DNA from: a delta proteobacterium NaphS2
GTDB taxonomy: Bacteria; Desulfobacterota; DSM-4660; Desulfatiglandales; Desulfatiglandaceae
Assembly (NCBI GenBank): GCA_000179315.1
Contig: ADZZ01000027.1
Span: 1-59,253 of the forward strand
DNA: 59,253 nt
Direction of reading: 5' to 3'
Both the position numbers and the translations under genes were made by a program. Below are positions 24,887 to 33,172 of this stretch, in pieces. Below the pieces are notes generated by a model. That model ran no database searches. It was not told the origin of the DNA and saw only the letters and a list, made by a program, of their open reading frames with translations. Numbering within the stretch: position 1 is the stretch's first letter; each line of letters begins with the position of its first letter.

Positions 24887-27001
24887 TCAAAATTCGTAGG
24901 CCACCTGAAAGAAAACCGAGCGTCCCGATCCCGGATATTTGCCGTAGGTTGTCTGCCATGTGGTTGGATCAGTGAACGATCCAAAATAGGTATCGTAGGA
25001 CTTGTTGAATAGGTTGTTTCCTTCCAGAGAAAAAATCCAATTTTCAAAGAGACGCTGTTGAAGTCGCATGTCCATGGTTACATAGGAATCCAAGGTATCA
25101 AGGGAATCTGTAATGGTCTGGTCGCTACCGTAAAAATAGCGATCTCCGGTATAACGGACCGTTGCGGTGGCGGCCAAACCAAAGGGCGCCCAGTATGTGA
25201 TACTCCCTTTAAAAAGGTTTTTCGGCGTGTAAGTGGCCCGCCGCGTAACATATTGATTCTCTTCTTCCGCATTGGTATAGGTATAGTCAAGGGAAAGGGT
25301 CAGATCATAAAAAGGTCCGATTCGTGTGCCCACTTCCACACCGTCCGCCGTTGCTTTGTCCAGGTTCTGCGGCGTCCACACATAGTTGCTGTCCGGTCCC
25401 CAGAGAATCTTGTCTTTCAGATTCCAGTTAAAATAGGTGACGGAGAAAAACCACCTGTCTTTCCATAACTCCTGCTCAACGCCCGCATCAAAATGCCATC
25501 CCGTTTCCGGTTTGAGTTCCGGGTTCCCTTTGGTATAGGGACCTGCCGGCCAGTAAAGGTCATTGGGCGTGGGTGCGAGGAAATGCTTCCCGTAATTGAA
25601 TCTAACGGCGGTTGTATTCAAGGGATTGATGATCAGTCCGAAGCGAGGCAGATTTTCGGTGCCAAATTGCGAGTTATCTTCGTGCCTGATACCCGCAACA
25701 CCTTTGATGTACCGGCAGGGTCTGTACTGGGCTTCAGCATATAAGCCCGTCGTATGCAGCGTTGCAGACGTATCGGTAGTAGATCCGGACAGGTCGGCTC
25801 CGGTGGCGTTCATATCCGTCTGTTTGTTCTCCCAGTCATAGTGCCTGTACTCGGCGCCCACCAGTAGATTGGCGCCGGTAAAGGGTTTGAAATTCACATC
25901 GCCTTCCATGGAAAAAATCTTATTGGTTACCCAGGTTCTTGCACCTTCGCCTGAATAACTGTAACGGCTGTAATTATACGCTTCCATGTAGGTGTAGTCC
26001 CCGCGGAATTTCATATCCACCCACTCTGCAGGTTGGCTTTTGATGTGCAAAACCCCGTGCGCATCGTTGTCTCTTCCCCTGTCGATCAAACTGGCCGATT
26101 CAGAGTTGAAAAAATCCGTACCGTTAATGGAATAGCTTTGTGTCCCGGGAGGCGGCTGTACCCCGGGAACACCATAGTCCTGATAAATATAGTCCCCATA
26201 CAGGCTGACATTTAGAATATCCCCTTTGTCCAGGACCAGGTTAATGCTGGCATCATTGTGGCTTAGATCACTGTTGGACCGAAAGCCGAGGGTTCTGTAG
26301 CGGTTGGCTGTCAGATAGTATCCGAAGTCCTCTGTGGCAAACATTCCCTGTTCAAGAGCGAGTCGATAGGAATTCTGAGACCCGGCACCGGCGGTCGCCT
26401 TTAGATCGGTTTTTCCCCGATCAGGCGTTTTGGTGATGATGTTGACGGTACCGGCCATGGCGCCGCTTCCGTACAGCACCGAGCCTGAACCCTTGACGAC
26501 CTCGATGCGTTCGATATTGTTGAGGGGAATTTTGTTGACGTCGGCCACCCCCAGTGACGGGGAGTTGATCTCGGTACCGTTCACCCGAATCTGTGTGGCG
26601 TTTCCGGCCATGCCGCGGATGTGAATTTCCTGGGCAGCACCTCCGTAATCGCCGCGGGTTCGCCAGTCAATCCCCGGGTCATTGGCGAGAAGTTCTCCCA
26701 GTGTTTTGGCAGGGGATTCTTCAATATCCATGGCATCGATTATGATGACCGAATTGGCGACGTCTTTTCGTTTCTCCTCTGTCTTGGTAGCCGTTACAAC
26801 GATCTCGTCAAGCGTATTCTGTACCTTTGATGCCGACGGCTCTTCTTCGGACAATGCAGAAACGGGCAGGGCCAGAATCATTGTGAGACCGAGCAGAAAC
26901 CAACGTCTGAATGCCACGGAAAAATTACCGGTTTCATGGGAACAGGATCGTTCGATCCCACCAGATTTTTGTAAGGATAATGGCAAAGGGAAATTGAACA
27001 C
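24887..27001 (-). CDS. btuB: TonB-dependent outer-membrane corrinoid receptor
   Basis: About 704 residues from a GTG at 27001, with AGGAGG six bases upstream. Signal region WFLLGLTMILALPVSALS, TonB box DEIVVTATK, plug domain (IHIRGMAGNATQIRVNG, IERIEVVKGSGSVLYGSGAMAGTVNIITK) and a beta-barrel ending in the aromatic VAYEF. Sequence resembles BtuB and related receptors. Substrate is taken from the cobalamin riboswitch directly upstream. The ATG-rich upstream frame to 27025 lacks a ribosome site. Confidence 0.9.
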   Translation of the reverse strand: MFNFPLPLSLQKSGGIERSCSHETGNFSVAFRRWFLLGLTMILALPVSALSEEEPSASKVQNTLDEIVVTATKTEEKRKDVANSVIIIDAMDIEESPAKTLGELLANDPGIDWRTRGDYGGAAQEIHIRGMAGNATQIRVNGTEINSPSLGVADVNKIPLNNIERIEVVKGSGSVLYGSGAMAGTVNIITKTPDRGKTDLKATAGAGSQNSYRLALEQGMFATEDFGYYLTANRYRTLGFRSNSDLSHNDASINLVLDKGDILNVSLYGDYIYQDYGVPGVQPPPGTQSYSINGTDFFNSESASLIDRGRDNDAHGVLHIKSQPAEWVDMKFRGDYTYMEAYNYSRYSYSGEGARTWVTNKIFSMEGDVNFKPFTGANLLVGAEYRHYDWENKQTDMNATGADLSGSTTDTSATLHTTGLYAEAQYRPCRYIKGVAGIRHEDNSQFGTENLPRFGLIINPLNTTAVRFNYGKHFLAPTPNDLYWPAGPYTKGNPELKPETGWHFDAGVEQELWKDRWFFSVTYFNWNLKDKILWGPDSNYVWTPQNLDKATADGVEVGTRIGPFYDLTLSLDYTYTNAEEENQYVTRRATYTPKNLFKGSITYWAPFGLAATATVRYTGDRYFYGSDQTITDSLDTLDSYVTMDMRLQQRLFENWIFSLEGNNLFNKSYDTYFGSFTDPTTWQTTYGKYPGSGRSVFFQVAYEF

Positions 27002-27091
27002 CGTACGCCTCCTTTCGTGACCCACAGGATCCAGGTGATCGGTTTTCTTATAAAACCGGCTTCAGCATTTTTTCTCCCGGGGCCTGTGGGC

Positions 27092-27125
27092 AAAAAAAAC
27101 CCCGGGCCGAAAAAACGACCCGGGG
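27092..27125 (-). terminator. Intrinsic terminator of riboswitch 2
   Basis: CCCCGGGTCG-TTTTTT-CGGCCCGGGG followed by eight T on the minus strand, between riboswitch and receptor gene. Confidence 0.85.
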
Positions 27126-27188
27126 ATTTCCCTTTTTTATCCGCAAGATCTCACTCACACAATGCGGCCACGCAATTGGTGTGAGTCT

Positions 27189-27376
27189 TCATTCAGGCAG
27201 GTCTTCTGACTTCCTCCCGCTTCCAGAGACCTTCCCATTCACAGAAAATCAATTTGAACAGTGGTCGAAAAAAGTACCGAAAGCGTTGCCCTCAAGAAGA
27301 AGGCAGAGGTCACAGCGGCGGGCCCGTCCCGTTTTTACGGAGTTCCCTGTTAGGCTCAATTATGAGCACCTGAAAT
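27189..27376 (-). ncRNA. Cobalamin riboswitch 2 (receptor gene)
   Basis: Minus strand: AGGTGCTC, AACAGGGAA, GGGACGGGCCCGCCGCTGTGA, CCACTG, GGGAAGG and GTCAGAAGACCTGCCTGA in the normal order. It controls the TonB-dependent receptor. Confidence 0.93.
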
Positions 27377-27466
27377 GTCTCCGATTCTTAATAGTTGTCG
27401 GTCATAAAGTCAAGTTAAAATAGTCTTGGTTTTGACGCTCAACAGGAAAAGACCTGCAGATCGGTT

Positions 27467-29074
27467 TTAAGAACCAGATGGTTTTCGTTTCATCCTTTGC
27501 TCTATTATTTTAAGGGCTTGCGCAGCATTACGAGCTGTCTTACTTTTTGGATCGGCCTTTTGAAGGGCCGATTGAAACTCTGTTTCGGCAATTGCCGGTT
27601 GATTCAGTTCACAAGCGGCGTATCCCGCCTTCAGGCTGTTTATCCCCCCTTCATCGTTAAGCGCAGCCGCTCTCTGAAAAGCTTTCATGCCTTCTGCATA
27701 CCTTTCCTGCAGCATATACAGTCGGCCCAATTGGGAGAAACGCTTTGCGGTGGGGTCTGTTTTTGCGGCCTGACCGGCTGCGAAGAGCGCCTTTTCCACC
27801 TGGTGGGCTTCCTCATAGGCGGCGGCGAGCAGATCAAAATCAGCGGCCGAGGGGTTCTTTCCGAAGGCCTTTTGATAGGCCGTAGCAGCTTTCCGCGGAA
27901 TCCCCGCCAGCCTGTAAAGGTTACCCAGTCGTTTCCATTCCCCAGGTCCGGGAGGTTTCAGTCGAAACGCTACTTCAAGGGCCGCTGCAGCCTTTCCAAA
28001 ATCTTCTTGTTCCAGCGCCGACCACGCCTGCAAACGCCAAATGCGCTGATCTTCAGGATAGCGATTGAGCAACTGTCTCAAAAGGGCATTCGCTCTTTTG
28101 GTCTTTCCCGATTGAACCAGCGCTTCAATATAGGCGATGCGGGTCGCTTGAGAGGCGCTTGGGTTTTTGACCAGGACTTCCAGCAAAGGAATCGCCCGGT
28201 TCGGTTGGTCGTGATGCAGCCAGAATACGGCTATTTGCAGTTGAACCTTCGGGGAGAGCGCGGGGCTTTTGATATTCACCTTTTTCATTACCGCGCAGGC
28301 CTTACTTGGCTTGCCCAGCGTGTCCAAAGTTATGGCCAACGCCGCAATCCACTGTGGCTCCGGGGCATGATTCCCAGCAAGTTCCTGAAGAAGCGGGAGC
28401 GCCTTTTCGGGATGTCCTTGGTTTAGATACAAAAGGGCCAACCTGAAAGATTCGGCGGACGATTTTTCTTCAGGCGTTTTTTCTGCGATGCGTTTGGCGG
28501 CTTTTTCGGTTTTCCCCAGTTTTTCAAGAACATGGATCAGCGTGGAGCGGTATTTCTTGGGGGCGGTGTTTTTGGCACAGAGTGTTTCCAGGAGCGGCAG
28601 GGCCTTCTCGGGTCGGTCCGCTTCAATCCACAAACAGGCAGCCTGATATTGGTGCTTAGGGTCGGGCATCAGCCGGTTTGCCTTTTCCATGGCATCGGCC
28701 GCCATGGCAGGCTTTTCTTGCCGGTGATAGACGACACTCAGGTTCTGCCAGGCTTCTCCAAAACAGGGGTCCTGCCGGACCGCTTTTTTGAACAGCATCT
28801 CCGCATTTTTAAGATTCTTCAAACGATACTCGATCAACCCCTTTAAAAAGAGAAAATGAGGATGTAGCTTTTCAGTATCTCCGGCGGAAAAATCGGACAG
28901 GATTTTTAATGCCTGCCGGTTGCGGCCCTTTTCCATCTCCTCTTGTGCACGGCTCAGAACCGCATACTGTTCAGGCGTCACGGAAATCGGCTCCTTTAGG
29001 TAGATTTCCGCTGAAACGCCTTGCAGCAGCAACAGGAAGGAGAAGCTGAAAATGATGGTTTTAAGGTACCCCAT
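27467..29074 (-). CDS. TPR-repeat lipid- or envelope-associated protein of the TonB cluster
   Basis: 535 residues. Signal peptide MGYLKTIIFSFSFLLLLQGVSA, then tandem tetratricopeptide repeats through almost the whole chain (e.g. HFLFLKGLIEYRLKNLKNAE, GEAWQNLSVVYHRQEKPAMA, ADFDLLAAAYEEAHQVEKAL). Similar TPR proteins close TonB2-type operons in other bacteria, where they help the complex. The start ATG overlaps the tonB stop (TAATG). Likely periplasmic scaffold. Confidence 0.85.
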   Translation of the reverse strand: MGYLKTIIFSFSFLLLLQGVSAEIYLKEPISVTPEQYAVLSRAQEEMEKGRNRQALKILSDFSAGDTEKLHPHFLFLKGLIEYRLKNLKNAEMLFKKAVRQDPCFGEAWQNLSVVYHRQEKPAMAADAMEKANRLMPDPKHQYQAACLWIEADRPEKALPLLETLCAKNTAPKKYRSTLIHVLEKLGKTEKAAKRIAEKTPEEKSSAESFRLALLYLNQGHPEKALPLLQELAGNHAPEPQWIAALAITLDTLGKPSKACAVMKKVNIKSPALSPKVQLQIAVFWLHHDQPNRAIPLLEVLVKNPSASQATRIAYIEALVQSGKTKRANALLRQLLNRYPEDQRIWRLQAWSALEQEDFGKAAAALEVAFRLKPPGPGEWKRLGNLYRLAGIPRKAATAYQKAFGKNPSAADFDLLAAAYEEAHQVEKALFAAGQAAKTDPTAKRFSQLGRLYMLQERYAEGMKAFQRAAALNDEGGINSLKAGYAACELNQPAIAETEFQSALQKADPKSKTARNAAQALKIIEQRMKRKPSGS

Positions 29075-29871
29075 TACTGATCCAGCTTGAAGTTGATGGT
29101 TTGTTCCACCCATACATCAACAGGTTCTCCCTGCTTTCTTGCCGGTCGAAAACGCCATTCGGGAACGGTTCTCAGGACCGTTTTATGAAAGACTCCGGCG
29201 GGGGATTCTTCGATCACTGATAGATTGCGGACCTTTCCGTCTTTGGTGATGAGAAATCGTACTTTCACCCACCCTTCAATACCTCTTCTGCGGGCTACCC
29301 TGGGATACGGCGGGAGCGCCTGTCCCAGTGCTCTGGGTGCCGAATCGACCTCACCGATACCGTACACACGATTTTCGACGTCTGTTGGAGCGCCGCGCGT
29401 TGTTTCGGACTTCTCGGCAACGGTCGGATGAACATTGGCGGCAATGGGAACCGACGCAGTTTTCAGAGGTTTCAAGGCAATCTCCAAGTCCGGCATATCG
29501 GATGTCTTTTGATCCGGAAGCGGCGAAGGGGGCGTCTGAGGGGGGGGCTCCATCTCGGGCATTTTCAGCTCCGGCGGGGTTATTTCAGGAGGAGGCGGCG
29601 GTTCCGTATCCATTTCCAAGGGTATGATTTCCAATTTCGGCAATTCTTCCAAGGTATCCGGTTGTTCCTCTTCCGGATCGGGCCGTTCGGGCCTAATGGG
29701 CATCATGAGATTTAACAAAGCGTGGGGCGAAAACAACGGCAAAACCCGGCGGTCCAGCAGAAAGGGACCGACGGCGAAGATGGCGCCATTCACGAGCATG
29801 GATAAGAACAGGGCGGCTGTCACCCGATAGACGGTCCTGCGCTTTTGAATTATGTTTCGGGCGGAACTCAC
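29074..29871 (-). CDS. tonB: TonB-family energy transducer
   Basis: 265 residues from a GTG that overlaps the exbD stop (GTGA). One N-terminal membrane anchor (VTAALFLSMLVNGAIFAVGPFLL), a proline/glutamate-rich spacer (EPPPPPEITPPELKMPEME) and a C-terminal TonB domain with YPRVARRRGIEGWVKVRFLI and VPEWRFRPARKQGEPV. It links the ExbBD motor to outer-membrane receptors. Dedicated role in corrinoid uptake inferred from the operon. Confidence 0.9.
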   Translation of the reverse strand: MSSARNIIQKRRTVYRVTAALFLSMLVNGAIFAVGPFLLDRRVLPLFSPHALLNLMMPIRPERPDPEEEQPDTLEELPKLEIIPLEMDTEPPPPPEITPPELKMPEMEPPPQTPPSPLPDQKTSDMPDLEIALKPLKTASVPIAANVHPTVAEKSETTRGAPTDVENRVYGIGEVDSAPRALGQALPPYPRVARRRGIEGWVKVRFLITKDGKVRNLSVIEESPAGVFHKTVLRTVPEWRFRPARKQGEPVDVWVEQTINFKLDQ

Positions 29872-30296
29872 GAATCGCCCCTTACGGTGGATACCGCAAT
29901 ATTTTCGGCCCCCGCCAGACGGCACTGATCCAACACCTGGACCATTCGACCGGTAATGCTCTTTCGGTCGGCCTCAATCATGACGGTTCCCGAAGGATTT
30001 TCCAGGAGAAACTGCTCCACGATGCCTCGCACGCTCCTTAAATCAATGCGGTTTTTGTCCACGAAAATGTCACCATTTTCCGTGACGGCGATAAAGATGC
30101 CGGCTGCGTCCTTTGTTTCAGCGGATGCAGCTTCCGGCCGCTCTATTTCGACACCTGATTCTCTCACAAATGTGGCGGTTACCAGAAAAAAAATCAGGAG
30201 GATGAAAATCATATCGATGAGCGGCGCCATGTTAATTTCGGCATCAGCGCCGTCCTCTTTATTCATGCTGTTGAGACTGCTGCCGACTCTGAACAT
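29868..30296 (-). CDS. exbD: ExbD-type motor protein
   Basis: 142 residues with one membrane helix carrying the key aspartate: INMAPLIDMIFILLIFFLVTATF. Periplasmic C-terminal part includes VTENGDIFVDKNRIDL. ATG at 30296 has AAAGGGA upstream and overlaps exbB; a second ATG at 30266 is possible. Confidence 0.9.
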   Translation of the reverse strand: MFRVGSSLNSMNKEDGADAEINMAPLIDMIFILLIFFLVTATFVRESGVEIERPEAASAETKDAAGIFIAVTENGDIFVDKNRIDLRSVRGIVEQFLLENPSGTVMIEADRKSITGRMVQVLDQCRLAGAENIAVSTVRGDS

Positions 30297-30903
30297 TTTT
30301 TTGATCCCTTTCCAGCCATTGATCTACGGCGCGATAGAAGACCATGAGGTCTCCCCGAATATTCCTGATCTGTTTGCGAAGGGTCTGACCCACCAGCAAT
30401 CCCGGTATGGCAATCAAAAGTCCGGTCTGGGTGGTGATCAGGGCCTCCTCGATTCCCGAAGCCAGGGCCTGGGGGTTCCCCGTACCTGCAACGCCGATGA
30501 CCCGAAACGTATCCACCATTCCCGTGACCGTTCCCAGAAGCCCCAAGAGGGGGGCCACGGCCGCCAGAACCAATATGGCGCTCATATGCTGATTCAACGG
30601 AAACACCTGCCTGTGAACGGCCGTTTCCCACACGAGGCGATCGGATTTGGGGTCAAAATGGCGATTTTCGAGAAAGTAAGCAAGGGCTTTTCCTTTGGGC
30701 CCTTGATCATCCAGATCCGAAAGCTTTTCCTCGGCCAAACAGTGAATCGCCTGAGACATTGCGGGCGGGTTCCGCCGAACCCGGAATACCCATAATAATT
30801 TCAGCGCAATCAAGTGCCACATCCACACCGATACCACGATCAGTGGGATCATGATCGGTCCGCCCTTTTGAATGGAGACCCATATGCCTTCAATCGTTTC
30901 CAT
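30259..30903 (-). CDS. exbB: ExbB/TolQ-type motor protein
   Basis: 214 residues, MotA/TolQ/ExbB family, with three membrane helices. The conserved APLLGLLGTVTGMVDTF and ALITTQTGLLIAIPGLL stretches line the proton path. The 3' end overlaps exbD. Second of two ExbB-like genes in the operon. Confidence 0.9.
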   Translation of the reverse strand: METIEGIWVSIQKGGPIMIPLIVVSVWMWHLIALKLLWVFRVRRNPPAMSQAIHCLAEEKLSDLDDQGPKGKALAYFLENRHFDPKSDRLVWETAVHRQVFPLNQHMSAILVLAAVAPLLGLLGTVTGMVDTFRVIGVAGTGNPQALASGIEEALITTQTGLLIAIPGLLVGQTLRKQIRNIRGDLMVFYRAVDQWLERDQKNVQSRQQSQQHE

Positions 30904-32293
30904 TGGGGGGTCTTTGATCTTTTAATAAAGCTGCAATTAAGGCCATGGCTTTTTCCTCCATGTCCGATGCGATACGGCTGGCTTTTCGGCCCAGAAGCGC
31001 CGTAACAACCAGTATGGGGATGGCGACGGCCAGACCGAGCTGAGTGGTGATGAGGGCCTCGCTGATGCCGCCTGCCATCAATCTTGGGTCGCCGGTCCCA
31101 TGCACGGTGATCACATGAAAGGTATTGATCATGCCGGTGACGGTTCCCAGAAGTCCCAGAAGCGGGGCGATGGCGGCAAGGACTTTGAGTGCGGGAAGGA
31201 ATCGTTCCAGGCGCGGCGTTTCCTTCAAAATGGCTTCCGCAAGACTGCTTTCAATGATATCCCGGGGTTGTCCCTGCTGGGCAAGACCCGCCTTTAAAAC
31301 GTTGCCGGTGGGGCCTCCGGAGCGGGTTTCCGTTTGAAGCACGGCTTCACCGTAATCACCTTCGTCCACCAGCTTCGTGACCCGGGTCATGAGGCGGTCG
31401 GTATTCTGGCTTACCCGGCCCAGAAAAAAGAGACGTTCCAGAATCAGCACCACGGCCACCAGGCCCACCAGAAGAATGGGCCAGATGAGCAGTCCCCCGC
31501 TTTGAATCTGTTCCCAGAGGGTTGTCTTTCGCGACAGTTGTTTGACGGCCACGCCCCCCGAAATATCCATATAGACCGCATCCGTGTCGCCATTAAAGTA
31601 TCGGTTCAGGTTCCTTCCGACGCTCCAACCGGGAGAAGCCGCCGCCAGAAGCCGCCCGGAAGCGGGGCTCAGGTTGAGATAACCCACATTTTCATTTTGA
31701 CGGAAGATGGCGGTCAGGTTGCCGATCCGGATGATATCGGCCGCCGCTTCCCGGCCCTGTCGATCAACGATGCTTCCCTGGTGTTTGAAGATTTCGGATG
31801 AGGCCGCCATATCCTTAAATGCCAGTTCCACAAGTGTTTCAATGTCTTCGATGCCAAGGATTTTTTCCTCTTTGAGGAAATCTTTGAGGATATTGAGCCG
31901 TTCGGGATCTTCCGCGGAATAAGGGGAGCGTTCCGCGAGACCCGAAAAATTCCGGGCAAAATCCCGCACCACGGCATCCAGTTCTTTCATGTGGCTCGTG
32001 TGTGCCCGAATGCGGTGTTCCAGTTCAAGGCGTTTTTCACGCATGGTTTCCAGTTGCTTTTCTTCCGTTTGGAGCGCCGCCTGTTCATGCTTAACTTGCT
32101 CTTTCAAGCGCTTGATTTCAGCCTTCAGCCTGTTCCGTTGTTGTTCTATTTCAGCCTGTGTCAATGCCTTTTCTTCATGGGCGTTTTTCAGGTCTTCCCG
32201 AATTTCGCGCACAACGGTTTTCAGCTTTTCCTCCTGGGCCGAAAGGCTTGCGGGCAGAACCAACAGTGGAATCAAGAAAATGAGGTATTTCAC
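30890..32293 (-). CDS. TtpC-like ExbB protein with periplasmic coiled coil
   Basis: 467 residues. Signal sequence MKYLIFLIPLLVLPASLSAQ, a long coiled coil (~20-105, e.g. EEKALTQAEIEQQRNRLKAE), a middle periplasmic part, and a C-terminal ExbB channel domain (APLLGLLGTVTGMINTF, ALITTQLGLAVAIPILV). This layout matches TtpC of Vibrio TonB2 systems, which is required for those systems. Overlaps both neighbours. Confidence 0.85.
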   Translation of the reverse strand: MKYLIFLIPLLVLPASLSAQEEKLKTVVREIREDLKNAHEEKALTQAEIEQQRNRLKAEIKRLKEQVKHEQAALQTEEKQLETMREKRLELEHRIRAHTSHMKELDAVVRDFARNFSGLAERSPYSAEDPERLNILKDFLKEEKILGIEDIETLVELAFKDMAASSEIFKHQGSIVDRQGREAAADIIRIGNLTAIFRQNENVGYLNLSPASGRLLAAASPGWSVGRNLNRYFNGDTDAVYMDISGGVAVKQLSRKTTLWEQIQSGGLLIWPILLVGLVAVVLILERLFFLGRVSQNTDRLMTRVTKLVDEGDYGEAVLQTETRSGGPTGNVLKAGLAQQGQPRDIIESSLAEAILKETPRLERFLPALKVLAAIAPLLGLLGTVTGMINTFHVITVHGTGDPRLMAGGISEALITTQLGLAVAIPILVVTALLGRKASRIASDMEEKAMALIAALLKDQRPPNGND

Positions 32294-33099
32294 CGGGACG
32301 CCTCCTTCTCCGGCGCTTTGGGCTGACCCACGGGCAATTCGACCAATGTGACCAGGCGTGTGCGTTGGGTGATTTGTATGACTTCCTCAATGGATCTGGC
32401 GAAATGGGGAATCGGCTCATAATGAGCGGTTTCCTTTTGCCATTTCCAGGCATCCCTGCCGTCTCCACTGAGGGCGAAAAGAGCCAGCCGGCCCACACTT
32501 AATCGCTGAACCCGAATGTGTCTGCCCTCAACGTCGATTTCACTTTCATCCACTTGGGGGAAGTATCCGTATTCAAGGGCCTGGGTGGTCGCTCCAAGAA
32601 GGTGACGTGTTTTTTGGACCATGTTGGCGTCCGCGTTGTCCAGAGCATTTTTCGTTGTTCGAAGAAGGGGCGACTGCAGTTCGGTGAGCATGGGCAGATC
32701 GTTTTTTGAAAAATCCTGCAATTTTTTAAGGGTTTGATCCAGAAACGGTTCCAGTTCATTTCGGATCTCATTGGCGGCCTGTTCTTTTTTCTTAAGGGTG
32801 GCCATTTTGTTCTCGAGGTCTTTCATATATACGGCGATTTTTTCCCGCCGCCATTGAAGCGTTTCCATTTGGGCTTCAAGGGCGTGGATTTCCGACCGGA
32901 GATCGGACGCTTCGGCCGCCCACTGATCAGCTAGCTTCTGGTTTTCACGTCGCACCGCCACGGCTGCTTCAGCGGTCTGCTTAAGGCTCTCACCCGAAAA
33001 ATCGGATGTGGACGGCGCTTCGGCATGGATGAAGGTGGTTGTCAGCATGAGCAAAAGGGATAATCCCAAAAAAACCAAGGAACGGAAAGAAAGGGTCAT
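32290..33099 (-). CDS. DUF3450-family periplasmic coiled-coil protein
   Basis: 269 residues. Signal peptide LVFLGLSLLLMLTTTFIHA, then a long helical region (ENQKLADQWAAEASDLRSEIHALEAQ) and LLGATTQALEYGYFPQVDESEIDVEG, typical of DUF3450. These genes regularly precede TtpC-type TonB operons; exact role is unknown. AAGGAG eight bases before ATG 33099 decides the start. Confidence 0.85.
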   Translation of the reverse strand: MTLSFRSLVFLGLSLLLMLTTTFIHAEAPSTSDFSGESLKQTAEAAVAVRRENQKLADQWAAEASDLRSEIHALEAQMETLQWRREKIAVYMKDLENKMATLKKKEQAANEIRNELEPFLDQTLKKLQDFSKNDLPMLTELQSPLLRTTKNALDNADANMVQKTRHLLGATTQALEYGYFPQVDESEIDVEGRHIRVQRLSVGRLALFALSGDGRDAWKWQKETAHYEPIPHFARSIEEVIQITQRTRLVTLVELPVGQPKAPEKEASR

Positions 33100-33172
33100 G
33101 AATGTTGCTCCTTTTTCATATTGCGCACGAGTAAATCGAGCCAGTTCACTATAAAATCGGTCGTGACTTCCA

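Noticed and set aside
29956-30795. 279-codon plus-strand frame
   Set aside because: Antisense of exbB and exbD, which overlap in proper operon order.
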